A stretch of 26,745 nt of DNA from an uncultured Azospirillum sp. (GCA_947383875.1 CANDEX010000018.1:1-26745), one strand, 5' to 3'; counted from the stretch's first letter, positions 1-8,644 are shown. The notes: a model not told the origin generated them from the letters alone. Program-made: numbers and translations.

Positions 1-1055
1 CATGCGCAATACCATTTATAAAAGTCGTTAATACCTTGTTTGAGGGGAATTTGGGGTGTCCAGCCCAGAGATTTAATACGGGTAGCATCCATCATTTTAC
101 GCGGGGTACCGTTGGGCTTAGACGTATCATACTCTAATGTTCCGGCAAACCCTGTAACTTCTTTGACGATTTCAAATAAGTCTTTTAACTGAATATCGTC
201 TCCTTTGGTAATGTTTACATGTTCTCCGATATCCTGATAATCTTTATTTTCCATCAGGTAGACGCAGGCATCCGCCAAATCGTCAGAGCTCATCAATTCA
301 CGGTAGACTGAGCCATCGCCCCAAAGAACCACTTTATCACGGTAAGCTCCTATCTGATTTAACGCCCATTCCAGAGACTGATCATCAGTATAATCAACTT
401 TGTCATCCAATCCCCAACCGAGTTTATATTTTTGCAAATCGGTGCGGATAGCTTCAAAATTATTTTCAGAAAGCAGCTTTGCTAAATGAAAACGCCGCAT
501 AATCATTGGCAGCAGATGTGCTGTTTCCATATTAAAATTGTCACCGATGCCGTATTGATTGGTCGGCATAACCGAAATATAGTTTGTGCCATATTGGTCA
601 TTATAGTAACGGCACATCTTAATCGCTGCAATTTTTGCTAAGGCATAGGCTTCGTTGGTTTTCTCAAGTTCCGAAGTGAGTAAACTTTCTTCTTTCATCG
701 GCTGCGGAGCCAATCGAGGGTAGATACAGGATGACCCCAGATTTAACAGTTTTTTAACTCCGGACAGGTAAGAACTGTGAATGACATTGGCATCAATCAT
801 CAGATTTTGATAAATAAACTCTGCCGGATAAGTTTGGTTAGCCATGATGCCCCCAACCTTAGCTGCAGCCAGAAAGACGTAATCAGGTTTTTCTGCTTCA
901 AAAAACGCCAAAGTCGCCGCCTGATTAGTTAAGTCCAATTCTTTTGAACTGCGGGTTATGATGTTGGCATAACCCTTTTCTTTCAGTTTACGGACGATTG
1001 CCGAACCAACTAGCCCTCTGTGGCCGGATACATAAATTTTCGCATCCTTTTCCAT
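1..1055 (-). CDS. fcl: GDP-L-fucose synthase, 3' end cut by window edge
   Basis: This is the NADPH-dependent 3,5-epimerase/4-reductase that makes GDP-L-fucose from GDP-4-keto-6-deoxymannose, the product of the upstream gmd gene. I translated it by hand because no stop codon lies in the window; 351 codons are visible. It is an extended SDR enzyme: the N-terminal GHRGLVG (residues 11-17) is the nucleotide-binding loop, SSCIYP (108-113) holds the catalytic Ser, and Tyr137 and Lys141 form the YxxxK pair. PTNQYGIGDNF and the later WGDGSVYREL are typical of GDP-fucose synthases. Between about residues 185 and 235 there is an extra segment of roughly 40 residues that short family members such as E. 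coli WcaG lack; I recall longer homologues with a similar insert. Start ATG at 1055 has an AGAGAGG ribosome site inside the end of gmd and lies 3 nt after the gmd stop. Confidence 0.93.
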   Translation of the reverse strand, partial: MEKDAKIYVSGHRGLVGSAIVRKLKEKGYANIITRSSKELDLTNQAATLAFFEAEKPDYVFLAAAKVGGIMANQTYPAEFIYQNLMIDANVIHSSYLSGVKKLLNLGSSCIYPRLAPQPMKEESLLTSELEKTNEAYALAKIAAIKMCRYYNDQYGTNYISVMPTNQYGIGDNFNMETAHLLPMIMRRFHLAKLLSENNFEAIRTDLQKYKLGWGLDDKVDYTDDQSLEWALNQIGAYRDKVVLWGDGSVYRELMSSDDLADACVYLMENKDYQDIGEHVNITKGDDIQLKDLFEIVKEVTGFAGTLEYDTSKPNGTPRKMMDATRIKSLGWTPQIPLKQGINDFYKWYCA

Positions 1056-1058
1056 GAT

Positions 1059-2126
1059 TTAAGCCTCTCTTGGGGTCAGAGTTTCATAACCGTTGTCGTT
1101 AAGGAGTTTTTCTTTCTTGGCCAGCTTCAAATCTTCGGCGACCATTTCCTTAACTAAGGCGGCCAAATCATAAGTCGGTTTCCACCCCAATTTTGTTCTG
1201 GCTTTGGTGCTGTCTCCCAAAAGAAGCTCTACTTCTGCAGGACGGAAGAATTTCGGATTAACTTCGACTAAAACGCGGCCGCTTTGTTTATCAATGCCCT
1301 TTTCATTGACACCTTCACCCTGCCACTCAATATCAATTCCCAGTTCTTTAAAGGTCATGGTTACAAAATCACGAATTGAGGTGGTAGTACCGGTCGCCAA
1401 GACATAATCTTCCGGTTTATCTTGCTGTAAGATACGCCACATTCCTTCAACATAGTCTTTTGCATGCCCCCAATCACGTTTGGCACTCAGATTTCCGAGG
1501 TATAATTTGTCTTGCATTCCCAAGGCTATGCGGGATGCCGCCATGGTGATTTTACGGGTAACGAAAGTTTCTCCGCGGCGCGGGCTTTCATGATTGAATA
1601 AAATACCGTTAGCAGCAAAAATACCAAAACTTTCACGATAATTAACGCAAATCCAATAAGCATAAAGTTTAGCCACGGCATAAGGTGAACGCGGATAAAA
1701 CGGGGTGGTTTCCGATTGTATCGGCTCCTGAATCAAACCATAAAGCTCAGAGGTTGAAGCCTGATAAAACTTTGTCTTTTTTTCCAAACCGCAAACGCGA
1801 ATCGCTTCCAACAAGCGCAGAGTCCCCAAAGCATCCGTATCCGCAGTATATTCCGGACAATCCCAAGATACTTTCACATGAGACTGTGCCGCCAGGTTAT
1901 AAACTTCATCCGGTTCAATTTCTTTTATCAGGCGGATAAGGTTAGAACTGTCAGTTAAATCACCGTCATGCAGGTTTATTTTTCCGGCAAGGTGATCAAT
2001 TCTCCCGGTGTTAAACAAAGACGAACGGCGTTTTATGCCATGAACCTCATAGCCTTTTTCCAGCAAAAGCTCTGCCAAATATGATCCGTCTTGTCCTGTA
2101 ATACCTGTAATTAATGCTTTTTTCAT
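1059..2126 (-). CDS. gmd: GDP-mannose 4,6-dehydratase
   Basis: It converts GDP-D-mannose to GDP-4-keto-6-deoxy-D-mannose, the first committed step to GDP-L-fucose and related deoxysugars, in the cytoplasm. The protein has 355 residues, normal for the family. The Rossmann motif GITGQDG is at residues 8-14, the family-typical [15 protein letters not shown] follows, and the catalytic set is visible as Thr125 and Glu127 in STSELYG with Tyr149 and Lys153 in the YxxxK motif. The start is the ATG at 2126, preceded by GAGGA at good spacing. The stop of the upstream glycosyltransferase overlaps this ATG by one base (TAATG), a sign of translational coupling. With the fucose synthase directly downstream it forms a complete GDP-fucose pathway from GDP-mannose. 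Confidence 0.97.
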   Translation of the reverse strand: MKKALITGITGQDGSYLAELLLEKGYEVHGIKRRSSLFNTGRIDHLAGKINLHDGDLTDSSNLIRLIKEIEPDEVYNLAAQSHVKVSWDCPEYTADTDALGTLRLLEAIRVCGLEKKTKFYQASTSELYGLIQEPIQSETTPFYPRSPYAVAKLYAYWICVNYRESFGIFAANGILFNHESPRRGETFVTRKITMAASRIALGMQDKLYLGNLSAKRDWGHAKDYVEGMWRILQQDKPEDYVLATGTTTSIRDFVTMTFKELGIDIEWQGEGVNEKGIDKQSGRVLVEVNPKFFRPAEVELLLGDSTKARTKLGWKPTYDLAALVKEMVAEDLKLAKKEKLLNDNGYETLTPREA

Positions 2127-3046
2127 TACTTGTCCTCGTTAATTAAGTTAATTCCCATGATACGGATGACGCGGCGGCCTTTCCGTAAACGAAAAGTCAA
2201 CAGCCAATGGCGAAGCTGTTTCAGTTTCTCATAATGTTTCCAATAAAAAAGATATTTGTGTTTGTTCGGCAGAGAGGTTCGGCTTAAAATTTTAAGCAGC
2301 AAACCAAGCGGCATCTTGCGATTATCTTCGATTTCCTGTGCCAGTTCTTTGCTACAGCCATAAACTTCTCGTTTGACTTCAACACTCTCTGCATTCAACA
2401 TATCCATATGTGTGCCTGACAAACCGTCTTTGCCGAAAACAGCATAAGATACCGGCACTTTTACAAAAGAAGCCCCTTTTAACAAACTGCGCAGAATGAA
2501 ATCATAGTCCGCAGAGATTTTATATTTGATGTTGTGCAATCCGACACGTTCAAACAGGCTGCGTTTAAACACCATTCCCTGATGGCAGCAAGCCATAGCG
2601 CCGAATATGGTTCGAAAATCCATATCTTTTTCATCATTGCCTATGATTTTTCCGCCTTTTTCATAACTGACAGGAGAATATGAGAAATCTGCCCGGCTTT
2701 GACGCAAGGCTTTAACAGCTTCGGACAAACCGGAAGGATTGTTCAGATAATCATCAGAGTTGATAAAACAGACATATTCGCCCGTTGCTTTATTAATGCC
2801 GCGGTTAAATGCATCGTAAATCCCTTTGTCAGGTTCAGAAAATATCTTTATCCAGCCTTGTTCTGCGTAAGGTTTAAGAAAATCAAGCGTTCCGTCTGTT
2901 GAAGCACCGTCAATAACCAGATGCTCAATCGTTACCCCCTGCTGAGCACGAACACTCTCCAAGCAGCGCAGCATCTGCTCCTGCCGACCGGCTGACAGCA
3001 GATTGTAAGACGCGGTAATGATACTTACGTCAACAGCAGGCTTCAT
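2126..3046 (-). CDS. Family 2 glycosyltransferase (WcaA/WcaE-like)
   Basis: A GT-A fold glycosyltransferase of 306 residues that probably adds a sugar during surface-polysaccharide or O-antigen assembly on the cytoplasmic face of the membrane. The N-terminus VSIITASYN is the first strand of the GT2 domain. [23 protein letters not shown] and the metal-binding INSDD follow in the standard order, and an [10 protein letters not shown] segment lies in the acceptor half. No membrane segment is obvious; the C-terminal tail is basic. I place the start at the ATG at 3046 rather than the longer in-frame start at 3118: it has a GAAGGAAG ribosome site and sits 1 nt after the upstream stop, while the longer form would overlap the upstream gene by more than 70 bases. 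Donor and acceptor cannot be read from sequence; the adjoining gmd and fcl make GDP-fucose or a related sugar plausible. This is inference. Confidence 0.9.
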   Translation of the reverse strand: MKPAVDVSIITASYNLLSAGRQEQMLRCLESVRAQQGVTIEHLVIDGASTDGTLDFLKPYAEQGWIKIFSEPDKGIYDAFNRGINKATGEYVCFINSDDYLNNPSGLSEAVKALRQSRADFSYSPVSYEKGGKIIGNDEKDMDFRTIFGAMACCHQGMVFKRSLFERVGLHNIKYKISADYDFILRSLLKGASFVKVPVSYAVFGKDGLSGTHMDMLNAESVEVKREVYGCSKELAQEIEDNRKMPLGLLLKILSRTSLPNKHKYLFYWKHYEKLKQLRHWLLTFRLRKGRRVIRIMGINLINEDK

Positions 3047-3047
3047 T

Positions 3048-3521
3048 TCAGGCTTCCTTCTTCCATTCAGCCAAAATCCATGAAGAGGAATTAGCCTTGT
3101 TTTCACCGCCGACACCAAAAGCCAAGCTCACATTTAACTGTTGGCAGACAGCTGATTCAGGAATATTGTCTTTCGTGCGGTCACCGCCATTGGCAAACAC
3201 CAGTTCACTGTTTTTATATTTTTCCCGTGCGCGGGTGATGCCGTCACAAGCTGAGTTGTCATCATCATTGAAAGCCAAGACATCTACCACACCTTTCAGA
3301 TTTTCACAGATGACACGACGGGTATTAAAATTCATAAAATTCTTACCTTTTTTACGGCAGAGCCATTCATCTGAATTCAACAATAGGATAACGCCGTCGC
3401 TGGCTGCCGCACTGGCGCGTATCATTTCTATATGACCCTCGTGTATCGGGTCAAAACCGCCGCTTACTATGTAATATTTTTTAGCAGAAGCTGCATCATT
3501 ATTCTCAGGGTGACGATACAT
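3048..3521 (-). CDS. Cytidylyl-/adenylyltransferase-family nucleotidyltransferase
   Basis: A small (157 residue) protein of the HxGH nucleotidyltransferase superfamily, which transfers CMP or AMP to a phosphorylated small molecule. The signature GGFDPIHEGHIEMI lies near the N-terminus. ANGGDRTKDNIPE near residue 120 and FGVGGENKANSSSW at the C-terminus resemble a group annotated as RfaE-C-like or glycerol-3-phosphate cytidylyltransferase-like. The substrate cannot be assigned. As first gene of a polysaccharide operon it may supply an activated heptose or polyol phosphate (inference). In-frame starts exist at 3554 and 3539, but the one at 3554 lies inside the terminator hairpin. The ATG at 3521 has a clear AAGGA ribosome site 8 nt upstream and is my choice. 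It is followed after 1 nt by the glycosyltransferase gene. There is no room for a promoter between the terminator at 3545-3567 and this gene. Confidence 0.82.
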   Translation of the reverse strand: MYRHPENNDAASAKKYYIVSGGFDPIHEGHIEMIRASAAASDGVILLLNSDEWLCRKKGKNFMNFNTRRVICENLKGVVDVLAFNDDDNSACDGITRAREKYKNSELVFANGGDRTKDNIPESAVCQQLNVSLAFGVGGENKANSSSWILAEWKKEA

Positions 3522-3544
3522 ATCTGTTTTCCTTATCATATAAC

Positions 3545-3567
3545 AAAAAACCACCCTAAAGGGCGGT
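3545..3567 (-). terminator. Intrinsic terminator or attenuator before the polysaccharide operon
   Basis: On the minus strand ACCGCCC, a TTTA loop and GGGTGGT form a 7-bp stem (one G-T pair) at 3567-3550, followed at once by six T residues. It lies only 24-29 nt upstream of the start codon of the nucleotidyltransferase gene, so it either ends a small RNA or works as an attenuator for the operon. Confidence 0.85.
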
Positions 3568-3758
3568 AGAGTTTTAAACAGGTATGCAATAAGATTAGGA
3601 CGAATCCCGCTTTAACAAGCTCTACATCAGAGCAATCAATTTTCTATCCGATTACAAAAGCCGTTCAAAGCTCCGGACGTTCTGCGTCCTAAACAAAGAG
3701 GTTATTCCCTTTATCTGGACTAACAATAAAGTAGGCCTCATGGTTTTTCAAGCAAATT
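3545..3758 (-). ncRNA. Structured leader or small RNA candidate ending in terminator
   Basis: This gap between the ABC-F gene and the polysaccharide operon holds no convincing protein gene, but it is dense in pairings on the minus strand. Local hairpins: GGACG/CGTCC (3689-3675, 5-nt loop), GCTCT/AGAGC (3633-3619, 5-nt loop) and an AAAG..CTTT stem near 3695-3712. Alternative long-range pairings: TTAGGACG (3692-3685) with CGTCCTAA (3602-3595), 8 perfect pairs that compete with the first hairpin; and GTAGAG (3625-3620) with CTCTAC (3571-3566), 6 pairs that compete with the second hairpin and invade the 5' arm of the terminator. Mutually exclusive helices ending at a terminator suggest a cis-acting attenuator; an independent small RNA is the alternative. 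I do not recognise an Rfam family; it does not resemble the 6S, SRP or tmRNA sequences I know. Confidence 0.5.
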
Positions 3759-3764
3759 TTATCA

Positions 3765-3770
3765 ATTATA
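3765..3770 (-). promoter_or_regulatory. Possible -10 element of the leader RNA
   Basis: A perfect TATAAT on the minus strand, placed so that transcription would begin near 3758 and give about 210 nt before the terminator. No good -35 is visible 16-18 nt upstream, where the sequence is a T-rich tract, so the call is tentative. Confidence 0.35.
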
Positions 3771-3834
3771 CCGTAAAATAGAGGAAAAAAACTAAATTCC
3801 CTCATTAAGTGTTAAAAACTATTGGAAATATTTT

Positions 3835-5667
3835 CTATGACAGGTTTTCAAGTTGCTCTGCATATTCCAGCCAATCACTTTCAGCTTGCTGCAAAGCCGC
3901 GGTAACGGCTGAGAATTCTTTTTGCGCCTGAATAGTTTCTTCCACTGATATCTGGGTTTGAAACAAATTTTCCAAACGCTCTTTCTCTGCGGTTTGCCGT
4001 TGTATTTCCTTTTCCAAACGACGTATTTCGCTTTGTAATTGTTTTTTCTGTTGACGAGAATCAATTTTTTGGGTCGATGGTTTGGGAGCTGAAACCATTT
4101 CCGGCTTATCATTCAGCAGCAGATTTTTATAATCTTCCAAATCACCGTCATAGGGTTTACATAAACCGTTTTTAACCAACCATAAGTCATCGGCAATCAG
4201 TTCAATCAAATGTAAATCATGCGTAATCAGAATAACAGAACCGCGATATTCATTCAGTGCTTTAATCAAAGCCTCTCGCCCTTCAATGTCTAAGTGGTTT
4301 GTCGGCTCGTCCAATATCAACAGATGCGGCGCATTATACGCCATTGCAGCAAACAACAGACGAGCTTTTTCACCGCCGGAGAGTTTGGCAATAACAGTCA
4401 ATGCTTTCTCCTGATTAAGACCGAATCGCGCCAAATGCGCCCTCACCTGCGTTTCACTTTTATCCGGCAGCAGCGTTGTCATGAATTCCGCTGCGGTTTG
4501 CTCCAGAGGTAATTCTTCAGTCTGATGCTGAGCAAAATATCCGATTTTTAATTTAGACGATGATTTACGGAAGCCGGATAATAACGGTAGGCGACCGGAT
4601 ATCACTTTTGCCAAAGTCGACTTACCATTACCGTTTGCACCCAGCAGAGCTATGCGATCATTATCAACAATTTGTAAATTCAAACGACGTAATACGGTTT
4701 TCTCGCCATACCCGGCAGAGGCTTCCTCTATGCTCAGCATAGGCGGGGCCAATTCATCGGGTTCTGGAAAATCAAATACTGTTGATGCAGCATCCTCCAG
4801 CAAAGTTACTTTTTCGAGTTTTTCCAACATTTTTATGCGGCTTTGCGCCTGTTTGGCTTTTGATGCTTTATAACGAAAACGATCAACAAAAGATTGCAAA
4901 TGACGGCGTTTATCTTCCTGACGTTCCGCTTGACGCTGCAAGACTTCTTTTTGCAAAGCGCGTGTTGTGCGAAATGTGTCATAATTTCCTGAATAGGTAA
5001 CCAGACGTCCATTGTCAAAATGGATAATATGACTACAAAGCAAATTCAGGATATTACGATCGTGACTGATTAGCAATAATGTGCCGCGATATTTGGATAA
5101 ATGATTTTCCAGCCAAAGAGAAGCTTCCAAATCAAGGTGATTGGTCGGTTCATCCAAAAGTAAAATATCAGACGGACGAAATAAAGCCGCTGCCAAAGCC
5201 AAGCGCATTCGCCATCCTCCGGAAAATTCATTTACTTTACGGGACAAATCTGCAGAAACAAATCCCAGCCCATGCAGAATTTCTGCTGCCCGAGCTTCTG
5301 CGGAGGAGGCTCCTATGAGGTTCAATCGTTCATGTATCGCTGCCAATTCGCAGTCATTCGCCGTTTCAAGACGCTTCAGCAAATCTGTGCGTTCATAATC
5401 TTTTGATAACACAAAATCAAGAATAGAAAGTTCCAACTCAAATGCCGAAAACTCCTGTTCGACAAACACCACCTGGTAACCATTGGGAAAAAAAACACTG
5501 CCGGTTTCAGTCTCCAATTCGCCTTTTAAGACTCTGAACAAAGTTGATTTACCGCAACCGTTAGCTCCGACCAAACCAACTTTCCAATTATCGGAAATAT
5601 GTGCGGAAGCATTTTCCAGTAAAACCTTAGAACCTATACGAACCGTAATATCGTTAATATCGATCAT
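3835..5667 (-). CDS. ABC-F family ATPase (YheS/Uup-like)
   Basis: A 610-residue soluble protein with two ABC ATPase domains and no membrane segments, the architecture of ABC-F translation factors that act on the ribosome. Domain 1 has Walker A GANGCGKST at 34-42, a signature FSGG and Walker B LLLDEPTNHLD. Domain 2 has GANGNGKST, LSGGEKARL and LLILDEPTNHLD. Between them is the charged linker (RQAERQEDKRRHLQSFVDRFRY), and after domain 2 a C-terminal coiled coil rich in Glu, Gln and Lys from about residue 530. The YDGDLEDYKNLLL segment and the length are closest to YheS. Family members rescue or tune stalled ribosomes; which role applies here is not visible. The start ATG at 5667 is 1 nt after the stop of the upstream exporter gene and has only a weak ribosome site, so translation is probably coupled. 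Confidence 0.93.
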   Translation of the reverse strand: MIDINDITVRIGSKVLLENASAHISDNWKVGLVGANGCGKSTLFRVLKGELETETGSVFFPNGYQVVFVEQEFSAFELELSILDFVLSKDYERTDLLKRLETANDCELAAIHERLNLIGASSAEARAAEILHGLGFVSADLSRKVNEFSGGWRMRLALAAALFRPSDILLLDEPTNHLDLEASLWLENHLSKYRGTLLLISHDRNILNLLCSHIIHFDNGRLVTYSGNYDTFRTTRALQKEVLQRQAERQEDKRRHLQSFVDRFRYKASKAKQAQSRIKMLEKLEKVTLLEDAASTVFDFPEPDELAPPMLSIEEASAGYGEKTVLRRLNLQIVDNDRIALLGANGNGKSTLAKVISGRLPLLSGFRKSSSKLKIGYFAQHQTEELPLEQTAAEFMTTLLPDKSETQVRAHLARFGLNQEKALTVIAKLSGGEKARLLFAAMAYNAPHLLILDEPTNHLDIEGREALIKALNEYRGSVILITHDLHLIELIADDLWLVKNGLCKPYDGDLEDYKNLLLNDKPEMVSAPKPSTQKIDSRQQKKQLQSEIRRLEKEIQRQTAEKERLENLFQTQISVEETIQAQKEFSAVTAALQQAESDWLEYAEQLENLS

Positions 5668-5668
5668 G

Positions 5669-7435
5669 TTATTTAAGCTGAGTACGATAAAGTGAACGGT
5701 AAATGCTGTTTTCTTTCTGCATCAATTCATCATGACTGCCCATTTCAACCAATTCACCATAATTGACGACAACAATTTTATCGGCATTGCGAACCGTGGA
5801 CAAGCGGTGAGCGATAATAAACACCGTTCGGTCTGTCATCAGGTTATCAATAGCCTGCTGCACAATGGCTTCGGATTTATTATCAAGAGCGGAAGTTGCT
5901 TCATCCAAAATAACAATCGGCGCGTTTTTCAGAAAAGCTCGGGCAATGGCTATGCGCTGTTTCTGGCCGCCAGACAGCAAAACACCGCGTTCACCGATTT
6001 CCGTATCCAGGCCTTTTTCCAATGAAGCAATAAATTCTTCAAGGCAGGCGGATTTAACGGCTTGGTCAATTTCATCTTGAGTAGCATTTTCGCGACCAAG
6101 AAGAATATTTTCGCGAATCGTCCCCGCGAATAAAAAATTATCTTGAAAAACAATGGCTATTTTATCTCGCAGAGAATCGAGCTCGATATCTCGGATATCA
6201 ACGCCGTCAATCTGCACCGAACCGGATACAACGTCATAAAAACGAGGCAACAGATTTACCATCGTGGTTTTGCCGCCGCCGGAATTACCGACAAAAGCTA
6301 TTGTCTGCCCGACATTAACCTTAAGATTAATATGTTTTAAAATCGGCTTGCCTGGAACATATTCAAAACAGACGTCTTTATATTCAATCGTCTTCCCTAT
6401 TTTCGTCAAAGGTTTGGCATCAGGTTTATTGACGATGGCCGGTGCCTGTTCCAACACCCCAAAGACACGCTCCATCGCCATCAAAGACAGCTGAACACTA
6501 TTGAAATTATTACCGATGCTTTTAATCGGATTATAAAGCATAATCAAGGCCGTGATAAAAGACACAAAATTACCGGCGGAGATTTGTTTGGTCACAATCA
6601 AGTAACTGCCGAGCCAGATAATCAGCGCAATCCCCAAAGAAACCACAAAGTGCATTAACGGTGACATCAAGCCGGTGCGCTGTATCATTTTGATACCTAA
6701 TTTAAATACATTGTTGAGCGTATTTTTAAACCGTGCCAGCTGGTATTGATAAAGATTATAAGACGTTACGATACGATTGCCGTTAAATGTTTCGTTATAA
6801 TGTGTCATCACTGCCGAGCCGGAAAAAATGGTTTTATCCATCAACCCTTTAATGCGGCGACGAACCGTTGTCAGCGGATAAAGAGCCCCGAGCAAAACCA
6901 CGATTGCAACAATCGCCAACTGCCATGAGTTATAAATCAGCACACCAATCAACGACAGAGAAGAGAAAATGCGGGTCGTAAACAATTTCAAATTAGACAG
7001 CAGCCCAGCACAAGCCATGTCGACATCATAGTTAAACCGAAAAAGGATATCTCCCGATGTTGACTTATCAAAAAAACCGGCATCATAACGCATCAGCTTT
7101 TCAAAAAGAGTAATTTTTAATCCCTGAGAGATTTTTTGGCCAACCCAAGTATTCAGATAAGTTGCCGTATAATTCAGCAGGCTTTGCATACAGCTGAAAA
7201 CAATAATCAACAACGGAATATATGACGTTGATGCCGTGTTTTTTTCAACCATAACTATATCCATATACGGTTGCAAAGACCAGGCAATAATTGCATCCAT
7301 AGAGCCGATGGGAATGGTAATCAGCACCCCTAACAGTCCGCGTATCCAATACGGCTTAACATAAGGAATTATTTTGCAATAATTACTGATAAGATAGGAT
7401 GATTTTATTTTTTTAGCCAAATTTGCGAACATCAT
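5669..7435 (-). CDS. msbA: MsbA-like ABC exporter (lipid flippase type)
   Basis: A half-transporter of up to 588 residues with an N-terminal six-helix exporter domain (hydrophobic stretches from about residues 33, 73, 157, 172, 262 and 290) fused to a C-terminal ATPase. The ATPase has Walker A GNSGGGKTT at 383-391, Q-loop VFQDNFLFAGT, signature LLSGGQKQR at 487-494, Walker B IVILDEATSALD and H-loop IIAHRLSTV. MsbA homologues move lipid A-core from the inner to the outer leaflet of the inner membrane; homologues such as peptide or drug exporters cannot be excluded. Two ATGs are adjacent (7435 and 7432); the second is better spaced from the AAGG upstream. The upstream PRPP synthase gene ends 86 nt away and the ABC-F gene follows after 1 nt. 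Confidence 0.88.
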   Translation of the reverse strand: MMFANLAKKIKSSYLISNYCKIIPYVKPYWIRGLLGVLITIPIGSMDAIIAWSLQPYMDIVMVEKNTASTSYIPLLIIVFSCMQSLLNYTATYLNTWVGQKISQGLKITLFEKLMRYDAGFFDKSTSGDILFRFNYDVDMACAGLLSNLKLFTTRIFSSLSLIGVLIYNSWQLAIVAIVVLLGALYPLTTVRRRIKGLMDKTIFSGSAVMTHYNETFNGNRIVTSYNLYQYQLARFKNTLNNVFKLGIKMIQRTGLMSPLMHFVVSLGIALIIWLGSYLIVTKQISAGNFVSFITALIMLYNPIKSIGNNFNSVQLSLMAMERVFGVLEQAPAIVNKPDAKPLTKIGKTIEYKDVCFEYVPGKPILKHINLKVNVGQTIAFVGNSGGGKTTMVNLLPRFYDVVSGSVQIDGVDIRDIELDSLRDKIAIVFQDNFLFAGTIRENILLGRENATQDEIDQAVKSACLEEFIASLEKGLDTEIGERGVLLSGGQKQRIAIARAFLKNAPIVILDEATSALDNKSEAIVQQAIDNLMTDRTVFIIAHRLSTVRNADKIVVVNYGELVEMGSHDELMQKENSIYRSLYRTQLK

Positions 7436-7467
7436 AAACCTTGTTGCGAGATTAAATTTTACTCACA

Positions 7468-7497
7468 ACAATAGTACATTCGCTCACCGTTTGGCAA
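7468..7497 (-). promoter_or_regulatory. Possible promoter for the exporter/ABC-F pair
   Basis: In the 86-nt gap on the minus strand, TTGCCA (7497-7492) is followed after 18 nt by TATTGT (7473-7468), or after 15 nt by TACTAT (7476-7471). Neither spacing is ideal, so the call is weak. Nothing else is visible in the gap. Confidence 0.3.
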
Positions 7498-7521
7498 GCA
7501 AAATAAACAAATCATCAATTA

Positions 7522-8466
7522 TTAATTGGAAATTTCAAGCCCGGACAACAATACCGGTGAGACATCATAAACGCGCAAAAAATCCGTTTGTTTTTCTCTA
7601 CAAGCCCGAGGGTGGCTGTTGGTGCAGCGGACACCGCTGATTAAGCCGGAATTATGCATTCTCTCCAATGCTCCATCGACAAACACTCCGTGAACAACAG
7701 CAACATATACTTCTGCCGCTCCGGCATCTTTGTAAGCGCGCGCAGCATTGATAATCGAACTTCCCGAGCGTATCATATCATCATAGATTACCACTCTGCG
7801 ACCGGAAACATTCGCATTAAGTGCCGTCACTTCCGTATGCGTACCGGACAAGCGTTGTTTCATAATATAAGCACTGTCTAACCCCAGACGTCCGCTCATT
7901 TTCTGCACCCATTTAGCACGTCCCATGTCTGCCGTTGCCAGAACCGTATCCGGTCCGATGTCTGACAGCATTCGAGCCACCACAGGCTCCGCCGTCAAGT
8001 GAACCGGACGCACTGAACCTTCAAAGTAATATTGTGTTCCCAAGGAGTGTAAATCCATCATATAAATAAAATTACCATTTGCCGAACGTGGAATAGAACT
8101 CAGCAGTCGAGCTATATTTTTGGCAATCACCACCTCGCCGCGTTTGGTGGAACGCTCCATCGTTGAATATCCAAAATATGGAATAACAATATGCAGAGAA
8201 GAACATTGCTCCATTACCAATGCATTACAAATATTATAAAGTTCAAGAATCGCCGCATCATTTATCGTTCCGGCGACATAGACCGCCGGACGGTTAATAA
8301 TGTCTTTTGAATGAAGTAAACGGTAATAATTTTCACCATCAGGAAAAAGTTTGTGTTCAAATTCTCTGGGACAAAGAGAAAATAATGCTCCGGATGTTCC
8401 TGCCATTTTTTCAGCCAGATAAGCATAAGCCTGCGATGAAAACAAATTTGCAACTTTATCGCTCAT
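7522..8466 (-). CDS. prs: PRPP synthase, divergent (class II-like motifs)
   Basis: Ribose-phosphate pyrophosphokinase makes PRPP from ribose 5-phosphate and ATP for nucleotide, His and Trp synthesis. The 314-residue length fits. The substrate motifs FPDGE (41-45), MMDLH (136-140) and YDDMIRSGSS (228-237) are in the usual places. The protein is divergent: typical bacterial enzymes have DDMIDTGGT in the PRPP loop, but here Arg replaces the third acidic residue and SGSS replaces TGGT. Around 97-126, PYFGYSTMERSTKRGEVV with a following LLSSIP resembles, from memory, the plant class II PRPP synthases more than the bacterial YARQDR type. The ATG at 8466 has an AAGGA ribosome site with good spacing. 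It could be the only PRPP synthase or a paralogue with another role. Confidence 0.85.
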   Translation of the reverse strand: MSDKVANLFSSQAYAYLAEKMAGTSGALFSLCPREFEHKLFPDGENYYRLLHSKDIINRPAVYVAGTINDAAILELYNICNALVMEQCSSLHIVIPYFGYSTMERSTKRGEVVIAKNIARLLSSIPRSANGNFIYMMDLHSLGTQYYFEGSVRPVHLTAEPVVARMLSDIGPDTVLATADMGRAKWVQKMSGRLGLDSAYIMKQRLSGTHTEVTALNANVSGRRVVIYDDMIRSGSSIINAARAYKDAGAAEVYVAVVHGVFVDGALERMHNSGLISGVRCTNSHPRACREKQTDFLRVYDVSPVLLSGLEISN

Positions 8467-8556
8467 GATATTCCTTTCCTGATGTGAGATATTAATTTAA
8501 TCTGACAAACTTTAATTTTCAGCTAATAATTATGCTTTATCTTATTGATAATTTAA

Positions 8557-8585
8557 ATTATAGTATGTCGGTCAAAGAAAGTAAA
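8557..8585 (-). promoter_or_regulatory. Candidate sigma-70 type promoter of prs
   Basis: On the minus strand TTTACT (8585-8580) and TATAAT (8562-8557) are separated by exactly 17 nt and lie about 90 nt before the prs start. The -10 is perfect and the -35 matches 4 of 6. The 178-nt gap between divergent prs and mnmA (8467-8644) is very A+T rich; a plus-strand TATAGT at 8559-8564 may serve mnmA, but its -35 is poor. Confidence 0.45.
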
Positions 8586-8644
8586 AACTTTGAATTTTTA
8601 TATTTCTTTGGTGAATGTAACTTTCAATTCACTATGAGGAAAAA

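Noticed and set aside
1685..1939. Plus-strand open frames opposite gmd and, similarly, opposite the ABC-F and exporter genes.
   Set aside because: They lie wholly within conserved coding sequence of the other strand and show no protein-family features.
3561..3571. GGGCGGTAGAG resembles the RfaH ops element GGCGGTAG found before polysaccharide operons.
   Set aside because: It lies on the plus strand, opposite to the direction of the polysaccharide operon, and is explained as one arm of the terminator and its flank.
3660..3700. GGACGCAGAAC resembles part of the cyclic-di-GMP-I riboswitch (GGACGCAAAGC).
   Set aside because: The other required block (GCAAACC with its stem) is absent, so the match is too short to support the family.
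3652..3741. A 29-codon minus-strand frame (starting MRPTLLLVQIKG) that could be a leader peptide of an attenuator.
   Set aside because: No ribosome binding site is visible and there is no clear run of regulatory codons, so a short frame by chance is more likely.
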